33,321 nucleotides of DNA from DATATV01 sp035551355 (lineage in GTDB: Bacteria > Actinomycetota > Actinomycetes > Mycobacteriales > Pseudonocardiaceae): NCBI GenBank assembly GCA_035551355.1, contig DASZNF010000036.1:1-33321 (forward strand), written 5' to 3'. The translations under genes and the position numbers were made by a program. Shown here piece after piece: positions 6,391 through 16,520 of this stretch. The notes under the pieces are model-generated. The model was not told the DNA's origin. It searched no databases and saw only the letters and a program-made list of their open reading frames with translations. How positions within the stretch are numbered: position 1 is the stretch's first letter; each line of letters begins with the position of its first letter.

Positions 6391-6523
6391 CGGGGTCCTC
6401 AGGCCGGGCGGGTCCTCAGGCCGAGCGGGGTCCTCAGGCCGAACGGGTCCTCAAGACGAACGGCGCGTCAAGACGAACGTCAAGATGAGCAACGCGTCAG
6501 GACGAAGGGCGGCGTCAGGACGA
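6391..6523. repeat. Degenerate 17-18-bp tandem array abutting a stop codon
   Basis: About eight units related to GGGTCCTCAGGCCGAGC drift gradually to GCGTCAAGACGAAC and GCGTCAGGACGAAG. The last unit includes the TGA and the final codons of the amidohydrolase gene (stop at 6515-6517), so the array seems to have grown from that gene's 3' end. Confidence 0.65.
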
Positions 6524-7810
6524 GGCCAGGGCGGCCAGGGCCGAGTGCAGGAGGACGCGGACGGCCACCGGCAGCGCGCGTTCGTCGGCCCGGAAGGTGG
6601 GGCGGTGGATGTCTTCCATCGGACCCTCGCCGGACCACACGCCCAACCGCGCGTACGAGCCCGGCACATGTTCGTTGTACCAGCCGAAATCCTCACCTCC
6701 GCTGGACTGCGGAGTGCTGGTCACGGCGTCGTCGCCCAGCGCGGCGCGGACGCCGGCGCGGAGCATTTCGGTGCTGTCGGCTTCGTTGCTCACCGGCGGC
6801 ACACCCCGGCGGTGCTCCAGCTCGAAGCCCACCCCGGTGGGGAGGAGGAGGGACTGGACCAGGCCGGACACCAGCGGCTCCAGCTCCGACCAGGTGTCGC
6901 GGTCGCCGGTGCGCAGGGTGCCGCGCAGGACACCGTCCTGGGGCACGGCGTTGGCCGCTTCACCCGCGTGGACGGCGCCCCAGACCAGGACGGTGCCGGA
7001 ACGCGGGTCGACCCGGCGGGAGAGCAGGGTGGGCAGGCCGGTGATGACCGTGCCCAGCGCGTGCACCAGGTCGGCGGTCAGGTGCGGGCGGGAGGTGTGG
7101 CCGCCGGGCGAGGTCAGGCGCAGTTCCAGCATGTCGGCGGCGGCGGTGATGGCGCCGACCCGGGTGCCGACCTTGCCGACCTCAAGACGGGGGTCGCAGT
7201 GCAGGCCGAAGATCCGGCTCACACCCTCCAGGCCGCCGGCCTCGATGACGTCCAGCGCGCCACCGGGCATGGTCTCCTCGGCGGGCTGGAAGATGAAGCG
7301 GATGCGGCCGGGGAGTTCGGGCGCGGACGCGGCGGCCAGGGCGGCGCCGAGCAGGGCGGTGGTGTGCATGTCGTGTCCACACGCGTGGCAGGCACCATCC
7401 ACGGTGGACCGGAAGTCCAGTCCGCTCGCCTCGGTCAGCGGCAGCGCGTCCAGGTCGGCGCGCAGCGCCACGCACTCGTCGCCGTCGCCGACATCGCAGA
7501 TCAACCCGGTGCCGGTGGGCAGCACCATCGGCTTGAGACCGGCTTCCTGCAAGCGTTCGCGCACCACCTCGGTCGTGGCGAACTCCTGACGGGACAGTTC
7601 CGGGTGGGCATGAATGTGCCGCCGCCAGGCCACCAGGTCCGCGTTGTGGGCGGCCAGCCAAGCGTCCAACCAGGACGGTCCCCGTCCTGCGCCCATGTCC
7701 GGCACGGCGCTAATGCTGACACCACTTTCGGTCAACAGCACGTCGCGCGCGTCTTCGCGGACGGTTCCGGCGCCTTTGGGCAGCTCCGGACGTGAGTCCA
7801 CCACAGTCAC
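6515..7810 (-). CDS. M20 family metallopeptidase / amidohydrolase
   Basis: A 431-aa enzyme of the M20D aminoacylase/IAA-amino acid hydrolase group, which removes acyl or amino groups from small amides. The metal-binding motif H142-A-C-G-H146-D147-x-H149 is intact, as are the ALRADLDALP strand and the PAEET motif, where the paired Glu acts as base and ligand. The dimerisation (lid) domain lies around residues 215-330 (SPGGHTSRPH) and the last metal ligand is near the C-terminal H-R-P-T-F. GTG start at 7810 with GGAGGA 8 nt upstream; about 30 residues precede the usual start of the family, so a later start is possible. It corresponds to the amiA1/amiB1 position in the mycobacterial lpdA-upp block, with a single copy here. 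A terminator follows. Confidence 0.9.
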   Translation of the reverse strand: MTVVDSRPELPKGAGTVREDARDVLLTESGVSISAVPDMGAGRGPSWLDAWLAAHNADLVAWRRHIHAHPELSRQEFATTEVVRERLQEAGLKPMVLPTGTGLICDVGDGDECVALRADLDALPLTEASGLDFRSTVDGACHACGHDMHTTALLGAALAAASAPELPGRIRFIFQPAEETMPGGALDVIEAGGLEGVSRIFGLHCDPRLEVGKVGTRVGAITAAADMLELRLTSPGGHTSRPHLTADLVHALGTVITGLPTLLSRRVDPRSGTVLVWGAVHAGEAANAVPQDGVLRGTLRTGDRDTWSELEPLVSGLVQSLLLPTGVGFELEHRRGVPPVSNEADSTEMLRAGVRAALGDDAVTSTPQSSGGEDFGWYNEHVPGSYARLGVWSGEGPMEDIHRPTFRADERALPVAVRVLLHSALAALASS

Positions 7811-8013
7811 GCGAGTCCTCCATCATGAGACACGGCACAAGCACCACAGAGTGGGTGCGCCCGGTCGTTTCCCATGTTGCCGCAGCCGACTGCGGCGACC
7901 CGCCTGATCCTCGGAGAAGCCGACCGCCGGTTGTGCACGTGCGCTGAGCGGTGACCGGCATATCGGCGCGGCGAACTGAATCAGCCACGCCGCTCAGGCG
8001 AGCGGAACCCGGC

Positions 8014-8376
8014 TCAGCCCTTGGCGTTCTGCAGGTTCTTGACCTTCACCTTGTGCCGGTAACGGGCCCGGTGACCGTAGTAGACGATCACCAGCAGCAC
8101 GATCGCCACCACCGCGACCACGGCTTTGCGCTTGGTTTTGGCCGCGTCCGCCTGTTGCTGCTGCTGGTTGATGTTGGTCGTCGTGGGGCTCGCCGGAGTC
8201 GGACCGGCCTGGGGCGCGAGATGAGCACCGGCCGCCACCTGGTCGAGTGAGACGGTGCGCACAGCGGCCGGAGCGGGCGCGGCGGCCGCCACGCCCGCGG
8301 GCAGACCGAAGGCGAACACCAGGACCAGGGCACCGAGCAGCAGGGACCCGGGCGTCCGCCGAAGGGCACTGCGCAT
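8014..8376 (-). CDS. Small exported one-pass membrane protein, function unknown
   Basis: A 120-aa protein not assigned to any family. It has a signal peptide (residues 1-33, hydrophobic core LLLGALVLVFAFGLPAG, cleavage likely in the AAAAP stretch), a short extracytoplasmic Ala/Pro/Thr-rich part with five consecutive Gln (71-75), one transmembrane helix (about 85-100, VVAVVAIVLLVIVYY) and a very basic cytoplasmic tail (HRARYRHKVKVK). The ATG at 8376 follows GAGGAG at good spacing; the frame stays open further upstream to 8487 without protein-like content. It lies 107 bp after meaB on the same strand, so co-transcription with the mutase operon is possible but not shown. Confidence 0.75.
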   Translation of the reverse strand: MRSALRRTPGSLLLGALVLVFAFGLPAGVAAAAPAPAAVRTVSLDQVAAGAHLAPQAGPTPASPTTTNINQQQQQADAAKTKRKAVVAVVAIVLLVIVYYGHRARYRHKVKVKNLQNAKG

Positions 8377-8483
8377 CGCGGTCTCCTCACCTCGGCGGGC
8401 CGAGCCCTGCCGGACCCGGTACCAATACGTTACCGAGTGTGGGCGAATGACCTGAAGGAAGTAAGCCCGAATGGTTGAGTCGA

Positions 8484-9503
8484 TCACTCCGCGCTTGACG
8501 AAACGCCCGAACCGGCCCCGGAACCGTTGAACGCGGACAGGATGCGTTCAGCGGCCAGGGTGGGGGTCAGCTGACCGTCGGCCACCAACCGCTCGACCTC
8601 GGGCACCAGCGCCCGCACCGCCGGATCGGTGCGCAGCCTGCGGGCCAGCGTGTCGCGCACCATCGACCAGGTCCAGTCCACCTGCTGGCGCCGCCGAGCC
8701 TCGTCGAACCCGCCGGTGCGCCGCATGGTGTCGCGGTGTTCGCCGATCGTCTCCCAGACCTCGTCCAAGCCGGTGCCCTCCAGGGCGCTGCAGGTCAGCA
8801 CGGGTGGGGTCCAGGGCGCGTCCGGCGCGCGCAGCAGCCGCAGCGCCCCGGCCAGCTCCCGGGCCGCCTTCTTGGCTTCCCGGGCGTGTTCGCCGTCGGC
8901 CTTGTTCACCGCGATCACATCGGCCAGCTCCAGCACGCCCTTCTTGATGCCCTGCAGCGAATCGCCGGTGCGGGCCAGGGTGAGGAACAGGAAGCAGTCG
9001 ACCATGTTGGACACGGCCACCTCGGACTGCCCGACCCCAACCGTCTCCACCAGCACGATGTCGAACCCGGCGGCCTCCATCAGCACGATGGTCTCCCGGG
9101 TCGCGGTGGCCACCCCGCCCAGCGTGCCCGAGGTCGGGGACGGGCGGATGAACGCGTTCGGGTCGTTGGCCAGCCGGTTCATCCGGGTCTTGTCGCCCAG
9201 GATGCTGCCGCCGGTGCGGTTGGACGAGGGGTCGACGGCCAGCACCGCGACCTTGTGCCCGGCCGCGGTGAGCATGCTGCCGAAGGCGTCGATGAAGGTC
9301 GACTTCCCCACCCCGGGCACCCCGCTGATGCCCACCCGCTGGGCCGCACCGGCCGAGGGCAGCAGCTCCACCAGCAGTTCCTGGGCCTGCGCCTGGTGCT
9401 CGGGCCGGGTGGACTCGACCAGGGTCACCGCCTTGGCCAGGGTGGCCCGGTCGGCCGCCCGCACACCCGCCGCGTACTCGTCGACGTCGATCTTGCGGAC
9501 CAT
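8484..9503 (-). CDS. meaB: Methylmalonyl-CoA mutase-associated GTPase MeaB
   Basis: A 339-aa G3E-family GTPase (ArgK/MeaB group) that guards methylmalonyl-CoA mutase: it gates loading of adenosylcobalamin and ejects damaged cofactor. The Walker A is GVPGVGKST (residues 61-69), followed by the DPSS switch region, the D-I-V-L-V-E-T-V-G-V-G-Q-S-E switch and the N-K-A-D base-recognition motif. An N-terminal helical extension and C-terminal dimerisation helices are present and length fits the family. The ATG at 9503 lies 14 bp after the mutB stop codon, so it is the third gene of a mutA-mutB-meaB operon. Confidence 0.95.
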   Translation of the reverse strand: MVRKIDVDEYAAGVRAADRATLAKAVTLVESTRPEHQAQAQELLVELLPSAGAAQRVGISGVPGVGKSTFIDAFGSMLTAAGHKVAVLAVDPSSNRTGGSILGDKTRMNRLANDPNAFIRPSPTSGTLGGVATATRETIVLMEAAGFDIVLVETVGVGQSEVAVSNMVDCFLFLTLARTGDSLQGIKKGVLELADVIAVNKADGEHAREAKKAARELAGALRLLRAPDAPWTPPVLTCSALEGTGLDEVWETIGEHRDTMRRTGGFDEARRRQQVDWTWSMVRDTLARRLRTDPAVRALVPEVERLVADGQLTPTLAAERILSAFNGSGAGSGVSSSAE

Positions 9504-9517
9504 CGGCTACCGGGCGA

Positions 9518-11718
<2,201 letters not shown>

Positions 11719-11722
<4 letters not shown>

Positions 11723-13578
11723 CGCGCCGCCTCCCACGTCTGCCAGGTTTTCCGCAGCACTTCCAGGGCGTCACAGCCGCGGTGGAGGAACTCGTCGGCG
11801 TGCCCGGTCCTGGGCGATCCGGCGAGCAGAACCGTTGTGGCGCCGGCCTTCTTCAGCGCGGCGACCGCGTCGGCCGCCTGTTCGCCGTAGGTCGTGTCGG
11901 TGCCGCACAGGCACGCGATGCGCAGGCCGCTCTCGGTGAACGCCTTCACCACACCGTCCACATCGGACGTCGCGCCCGCGGTCGGGGTGTCGAAACCGCC
12001 CGCCTGCAACAGGTTCGAGGCGAAACTGGCCCGCGCGGTGTGCGCGGCGACCGGGCCGAGGGTGGCCAGGAACACCGCGGGCCGGATGCCGGAGCGGGCC
12101 AGTTCGGCCTCGGCCCGGTCGCGCAGTTCCTCGAAGTCCTGGGCGTAGCGGCGGCGGGGCAGGCCACCGCCGGTGCGCTCCGGCGCCGGTGGGCGCTCCA
12201 GCGATTTCTCGGCCAGGTTGGGGAACTCGCTGACCCCGGTGATCGGGTCGGCCCGGTGCGCGATGCGCTCCTCGCGGGCCTGCCAGGTCTTCGCCAGCCG
12301 GTCGGCCAGCGCGCCGGAGCTCAGCTGGGCGGCGACACCGCCATCCCGCTCGATCTCGGTGAACACGTCCCAGGCCTGGTGGGCCAGGGAATCGGTGAGC
12401 GACTCCACGTACCAGGAGCCGCCCGCCGGGTCGATCACCCCGGCCAGCTTGGACTCCTCCAGCAGGATCGACTGGGTGTTGCGGGCGATCCGCCGGGAGA
12501 ACGCGCCGGGCGCGCCGACCGCGTGGTCGAAGGGCAGCACGGTGACCGCGTCCGCGCCGCCGATGCCGGCGGCGAAGCAGGCCACCGTGGTGCGCAGCAT
12601 GTTCACCCACGGGTCGCGGCGGGTCATCATCGCCGGGGAGGTGACCGCGTGCTGGCGCTGTGCGGCGGCCGCGCCGCGCACCCCGCTGACCTCGGCCACC
12701 CGCGCCCACAGCCGGCGCGCGGCGCGCAGCTTGGCGATCCCGGCGAACTGGTCGTCGGTGACCGCGAACCGGAATTCCAGCTGGGCGGCCGCGGCGGTGG
12801 CGTCCAGTCCGGCGGCGGTCAGGGCCCGCAAGTAGGCCACGCCGGTGGCGATGGCGGCGCCCAGTTCCTCGGCATCCGAACCGCCCGCCTCGTGATAGGG
12901 CAGGCCGTCGGCCACGAAGCCGCGCAGCTGCGGGTAGCGGCCGGCGAGTTCGGCGACGAACGCGGCCGCCTCGGCCGGATCGGTCGAACCGCCGGAGCGG
13001 GCCGACCAGCCGATCGGGTCGATGCCCAGGTTCCCGGTCACCTCGCTGGCCGGGATGCCCCGGCCGGCGTAGAGCGCCAGCAGCGCCTCGGCGGCGGCCC
13101 GGTGCTCCGGGCCGGCGTCCAGGGTGACCGCGGCCAGATCCAGCAGCACTTCGGACAGCGCGGTCGGCAGGCCGTCCACCGGCAGCGCGTCGGCGCCCAC
13201 GGTCAGCCACAGCGAGGTGACGCCGTTCTCCAGATCGGCCAGGATCGCCTCATTGGCCGCGGCCGGATCGGGATCGGCGTGCCAGGCCCGCACATCCCAG
13301 CCGGTCAGCGTGCCGCCCTCCGGCCGGCCGCCCCGGGTGAACGGGGCCAGGCCGGGCAGCCCGGTGGCGCCCGCGGGCAGGTCCGCGGCCGTGTACAGCG
13401 GCGCGATCGGGATGTGGTCATAGCTGGTGGCGGCAAGCAGGTCCTCGGGCGCTGGCGCGTCGGAGGCGTCGGCCTGGCCGGATTTCACCAGCACCGCGCG
13501 CACCAGTTCCCGCCAGTCGTCCCGGGTGACGTCGGGAAACTCGGCGGCGAGATCGAGCCCGTCTGGCGGGGTGGTCAT
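11719..13578 (-). CDS. mutA: Methylmalonyl-CoA mutase small subunit
   Basis: A 619-aa non-catalytic partner of MutB. It shares the barrel fold (for example NMLRTTVACFAAGIGGAD and IARNTQSILLEESKL) and a C-terminal flavodoxin-like domain, but the cobalamin motif DxHxxG is absent from the equivalent place (ATLGPVAAHTARAS), as expected for the small subunit. The ATG at 13578 was chosen over the upstream GTG at 13623 because a -10 box (TACCAT) ends 8 nt before it, consistent with a leaderless mRNA, and because the extra 15 residues are not protein-like. It is the first gene of the operon and is divergent from the Ser/Thr kinase across 144 bp. Confidence 0.95.
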
Positions 13579-13586
13579 ATTCTGCG

Positions 13587-13592
13587 ATGGTA
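13587..13592 (-). promoter_or_regulatory. -10 box (TACCAT) of the mutA-mutB-meaB operon
   Basis: TACCAT lies 8 nt before the mutA ATG with no ribosome site in between, suggesting a leaderless transcript. Confidence 0.5.
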
Positions 13593-13710
13593 CTTGCGGG
13601 TACTGCGCGTGGCTTGTGACCAACGTCGCCGTGACCGATGCAGTGCCGCCGCGGTACCGATCCGGTATCGCCGAACCGGAGGGCTGACGATTGGCTCATA
13701 CCTCCTCCGT

Positions 13711-13716
13711 CACAAT
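13711..13716 (+). promoter_or_regulatory. Possible -10 box (CACAAT) of the kinase gene
   Basis: CACAAT ends 6 nt before the GTG at 13723; no ribosome site is present. The match is imperfect at the first base. Confidence 0.4.
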
Positions 13717-13722
13717 GGGCGG

Positions 13723-15669
13723 GTGTCCACCCCCAACCAACCGGACGACCGGCTGATCGCCGACCGCTACCGACTCCAACGGGTGATCGGCCGCGGCGCG
13801 ATGGGCGTGGTCTGGCTGGGCTATGACGAGGTGCTGCACCGGGCCGTCGCGGTCAAAGAGGTGCAGCTGCCACCGGGTCTGCCCGAGGGCGAGGCCATCG
13901 CGGTACGGGAACGGACACTGCGCGAGGCCAGAGCCGTGGCCGCGCTGACTCACCCGAACGTGATCTCCGTGTTCGATGTCGCCCGGCGCCGCGAGGAACC
14001 GTTCGTGGTGATGGAACTGCTGCGCTCGCGCAGCCTGGCCGACGTGGTCGAGGGACTGGGCCGGTGCGACGAGCAGCAGGCCGCGTCGGTGGCCGACGCG
14101 GTGGCCGCCGGGCTGGACGCCGCGCACCGCCGCGGGGTCACCCACCGGGACGTCAAACCGGGCAACGTGCTGATCGGCGACGACGGCCAGATCAAGCTCA
14201 CCGACTTCGGCATCGCGCGCAACCTGGCCGAGGTGACCATGACGCACAGCGGCATGATCATGGGCACCCCGGCCTACATCGCGCCCGAGGTGGTCTCCGG
14301 CGATCCGGTGACGCCCGCGGCCGACCTGTGGAGCCTGGGCGCGATGCTCTACGCCATCGGCACCGGCACCCTGCCCTACGACAAGGGCGACGCGCTGGAG
14401 ACGGTGATGGAGGTGGCACAGGGCCAGGTGCCCACGCCGCCGCCGGGCACCCCGCTGGCCGAGGTGATCGGCCTGCTGATGGTCAAGGACCCGCACGCAC
14501 GCATCGGGCTGAACGAGGTGCGCAGGCAGATCCGCACGCTGCTGCCCGAACCGGGCACCCGGGTGTTCGGCTCGCCCCGGGATGAGTCCGACGGCCCGGC
14601 GGACAACAAGCCGACCACCAAGTTCCGGCCGCAGCAGCCCGAGCCGGCCACCCCACCTGCCGGGTCCGCTCCCGCGCTGGCCCCCGATCCCGGACCGCTG
14701 CCCTTCGGCGCGGGCGCGTCCCCCGGACTGGCGCCCGATCCGGGGCCGCTGCCGTTCGCAACCGGCGCACCGGGGCCGAATTCCTCGCCCGGACTGGCCG
14801 CTGACCCGGGCCCGTTGCCGCTCGGGGCCGAGCCCCGGCCCTATCCGACCGGCACGCTGTCCGGTCCGCCCCGGACCCCGCCCTACGGTCAGGCCTCCTA
14901 CGGCGCACCGAACTACGGTCCGCCGACCCCGCCCGGGGGCGCGCCCCGCGGCCGGGCTCGGCGCAAGCGGCGCGGCGGGCTGGCGACCACGCTGATCACG
15001 CTGGCCGCGGTGGTGGTCTTCGTGCTGGCGGTGGGCGGTGGTTTCGCCGCGGCCCGCGCGGTGGCCGGGCAGTCGCTGCTGCCCACGGCGTCCACGCCCA
15101 GCGGCGGGGGCGGGTCGCCGTCCGCGCCGGCCTCCGCGGTGACGCCGGTGCAGTTCACCTCGAAGTCGATCCAGATCGTGTTGTCCAATAACGGCGACGG
15201 CGGCAACATCGTGGTGTCGGTGCCCGATGGCTGGACGGAGTTCGTCGAGCAGAAGTCGGCGTCCCAGGCGCTGCCGGCCAGTGTCGCGGTGCGCTGGGTG
15301 AACTCCTCGGGCAACCAGGAGATGAGCGTCGAGCGCTACCCCGGCTTCTATCCGAACCGGAAGCTGAGCCAGTACGTGTCCTCGCTGACCTCGGACTGGC
15401 AGCCCAATCTGGCCATCTCGTCCAACACGGCGATCACCGACCAGGCCGGCAACGACTACGACCAGCCGCGCTACCTGCAGTACAGCACCACCGAAACCGG
15501 CGGCACCAACAACAGCGCGATGAGCGTGGCCCGCACGACCTTCACCAACGTGCTGCCGCACGGCGACGATCTGTGGGTGCTGTCGGTGACGGTGCCGACC
15601 GACCAGGTCGACTCCGGGCAGACCTATCTGTGGGACAAGGTGCGCAACACCTTGCAGTGGACGGACTGA
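13723..15669 (+). CDS. Transmembrane Ser/Thr protein kinase (PknB-like)
   Basis: A 648-aa receptor-like Hanks-type kinase. Kinase domain about 12-280: glycine loop IGRGAMGVVW, ATP lysine K45, catalytic loop H141-R-D143-V-K-P-G-N, D161-F-G, and the activation segment with GTPAYIAPE, so it should be active. A long Pro-rich linker contains three copies of an LAPDPGPLPF-like unit. One transmembrane helix lies near 419-449, after an R-R-K-R-R cluster. The extracellular part (about 200 aa) has a Ser/Gly-rich stalk and a beta-rich domain starting near VQFTSKSIQIVL; I do not recognise PASTA repeats. GTG start at 13723. It stands alone, divergent from mutA and 29 bp before the purine nucleoside phosphorylase gene, which has its own promoter. 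Confidence 0.92.
   Translation: MSTPNQPDDRLIADRYRLQRVIGRGAMGVVWLGYDEVLHRAVAVKEVQLPPGLPEGEAIAVRERTLREARAVAALTHPNVISVFDVARRREEPFVVMELLRSRSLADVVEGLGRCDEQQAASVADAVAAGLDAAHRRGVTHRDVKPGNVLIGDDGQIKLTDFGIARNLAEVTMTHSGMIMGTPAYIAPEVVSGDPVTPAADLWSLGAMLYAIGTGTLPYDKGDALETVMEVAQGQVPTPPPGTPLAEVIGLLMVKDPHARIGLNEVRRQIRTLLPEPGTRVFGSPRDESDGPADNKPTTKFRPQQPEPATPPAGSAPALAPDPGPLPFGAGASPGLAPDPGPLPFATGAPGPNSSPGLAADPGPLPLGAEPRPYPTGTLSGPPRTPPYGQASYGAPNYGPPTPPGGAPRGRARRKRRGGLATTLITLAAVVVFVLAVGGGFAAARAVAGQSLLPTASTPSGGGGSPSAPASAVTPVQFTSKSIQIVLSNNGDGGNIVVSVPDGWTEFVEQKSASQALPASVAVRWVNSSGNQEMSVERYPGFYPNRKLSQYVSSLTSDWQPNLAISSNTAITDQAGNDYDQPRYLQYSTTETGGTNNSAMSVARTTFTNVLPHGDDLWVLSVTVPTDQVDSGQTYLWDKVRNTLQWTD
14674..14826 (+). 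repeat. Three in-frame LAPDPGPLPF-type repeats in the kinase linker
   Basis: The units LAPDPGPLPF, LAPDPGPLPF and LAADPGPLPL are spaced by short Gly/Ala/Ser-rich stretches. The codons of the three copies differ at several positions, so they are not very recent duplications. Confidence 0.75.
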
Positions 15670-15686
15670 GCGCCGGGCGCGAGCCG

Positions 15687-15692
15687 TAGTCT
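15687..15692 (+). promoter_or_regulatory. -10 box (TAGTCT) of the punA-pmmB pair
   Basis: TAGTCT ends 6 nt before the GTG at 15699 without any ribosome site; this fits a leaderless promoter. Confidence 0.6.
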
Positions 15693-15698
15693 TGCCGG

Positions 15699-16520
15699 GT
15701 GACAGGCATTGACCAGCAGCAGCGCAGCATCCCCGACGCCGCCGCCGCGGCCGCGGAGCTGCGGGAGGCGACCGGGGTCGACCGGCACGACGTGGCCGTG
15801 GTTCTCGGTTCGGGGTGGCGGCCGGCCGCCGATGTGATCAGCGAGGCGGGCGAGCCGGTGGCCGAGGTGCCCATGGCCGAGCTGCCCGGATTCCGTCCGC
15901 CGACGGTGGCCGGGCACGGCGGCACCATCCGCTCGGTGCGACTGGGTGACCGGCGGGCGCTGGTGTTGCTGGGCCGCACCCACTTCTACGAGGGCCACGG
16001 GGTCCCCCAGCTCGCACACGGGGTGCGCACCGCGGTGGCCGCCGGGGTGCGGGCGGTGCTGCTGACCAACGCGGCCGGCGGGTTGCGCGCCGACATGTCG
16101 GTGGGTCAGCCGGTGCTGATCTCCGACCACCTCAACCTGACCGCGACCTCGCCGCTGGTCGGGCCGGAGTTCGTCGACCTGACCGACCTGTATTCGGCCC
16201 GGTTGCGGGGCCTGGCCAGGGAAATCGACCCGAGCCTGACCGAGGGCGTCTATGCCGGGCTGCCCGGGCCGCACTTCGAGACGCCGGCCGAGATCCGCAT
16301 GCTGCGCACCCTGGGCGCGGACCTGGTGGGCATGTCCACGGTGCTGGAGGCGATCGCCGCGCGGGCGGTGGGCGCGGAGGTGTTCGGACTGTCCCTGGTG
16401 ACCAACCTGGCCGCCGGGATCACCGGCGAACCGTTGGACCACAAGGAAGTTCTGGCCGCCGGGCAGGCCGCCGCGAAGCGGATGGGCACGCTGCTGGCCG
16501 AACTGGTGGCCCGGGCATGA
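15699..16520 (+). CDS. punA: Purine nucleoside phosphorylase (trimeric type)
   Basis: A 273-aa enzyme splitting purine nucleosides with phosphate into free base and ribose-1-phosphate (salvage). The family motifs are in order: phosphate loop GSGWRP, GRTHFYEGHG, the TNAAGGL strand, DHLNLT, GPHFETPAEI, and VGMSTVLEAIAARAVG, followed by the base-contacting LVTNLAAG. It is therefore the low-molecular-mass trimeric type, called deoD in M. tuberculosis (Rv3307). The GTG at 15699 follows a leaderless -10 box. Its stop codon overlaps the ATG of the phosphosugar mutase gene (ATGA), so the products are made together: the ribose-phosphate released here is a natural substrate type for such mutases. Confidence 0.95.
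   Translation: MTGIDQQQRSIPDAAAAAAELREATGVDRHDVAVVLGSGWRPAADVISEAGEPVAEVPMAELPGFRPPTVAGHGGTIRSVRLGDRRALVLLGRTHFYEGHGVPQLAHGVRTAVAAGVRAVLLTNAAGGLRADMSVGQPVLISDHLNLTATSPLVGPEFVDLTDLYSARLRGLAREIDPSLTEGVYAGLPGPHFETPAEIRMLRTLGADLVGMSTVLEAIAARAVGAEVFGLSLVTNLAAGITGEPLDHKEVLAAGQAAAKRMGTLLAELVARA

Noticed and set aside
5951..7795. Plus-strand open frame (614 aa) across the amidohydrolase
   Set aside because: It is antisense to the M20 gene, which has all catalytic motifs; composition is repeat-like and no start signal is seen.
11782..13722. Upstream extension of the kinase frame antisense to mutA
   Set aside because: The kinase fold begins just after the GTG at 13723; the extension mirrors mutA codons and has no domain.
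13696..15561. Minus-strand open frame (621 aa) opposite the kinase
   Set aside because: A shadow of the kinase; rich in Gly, Arg and His without motifs.
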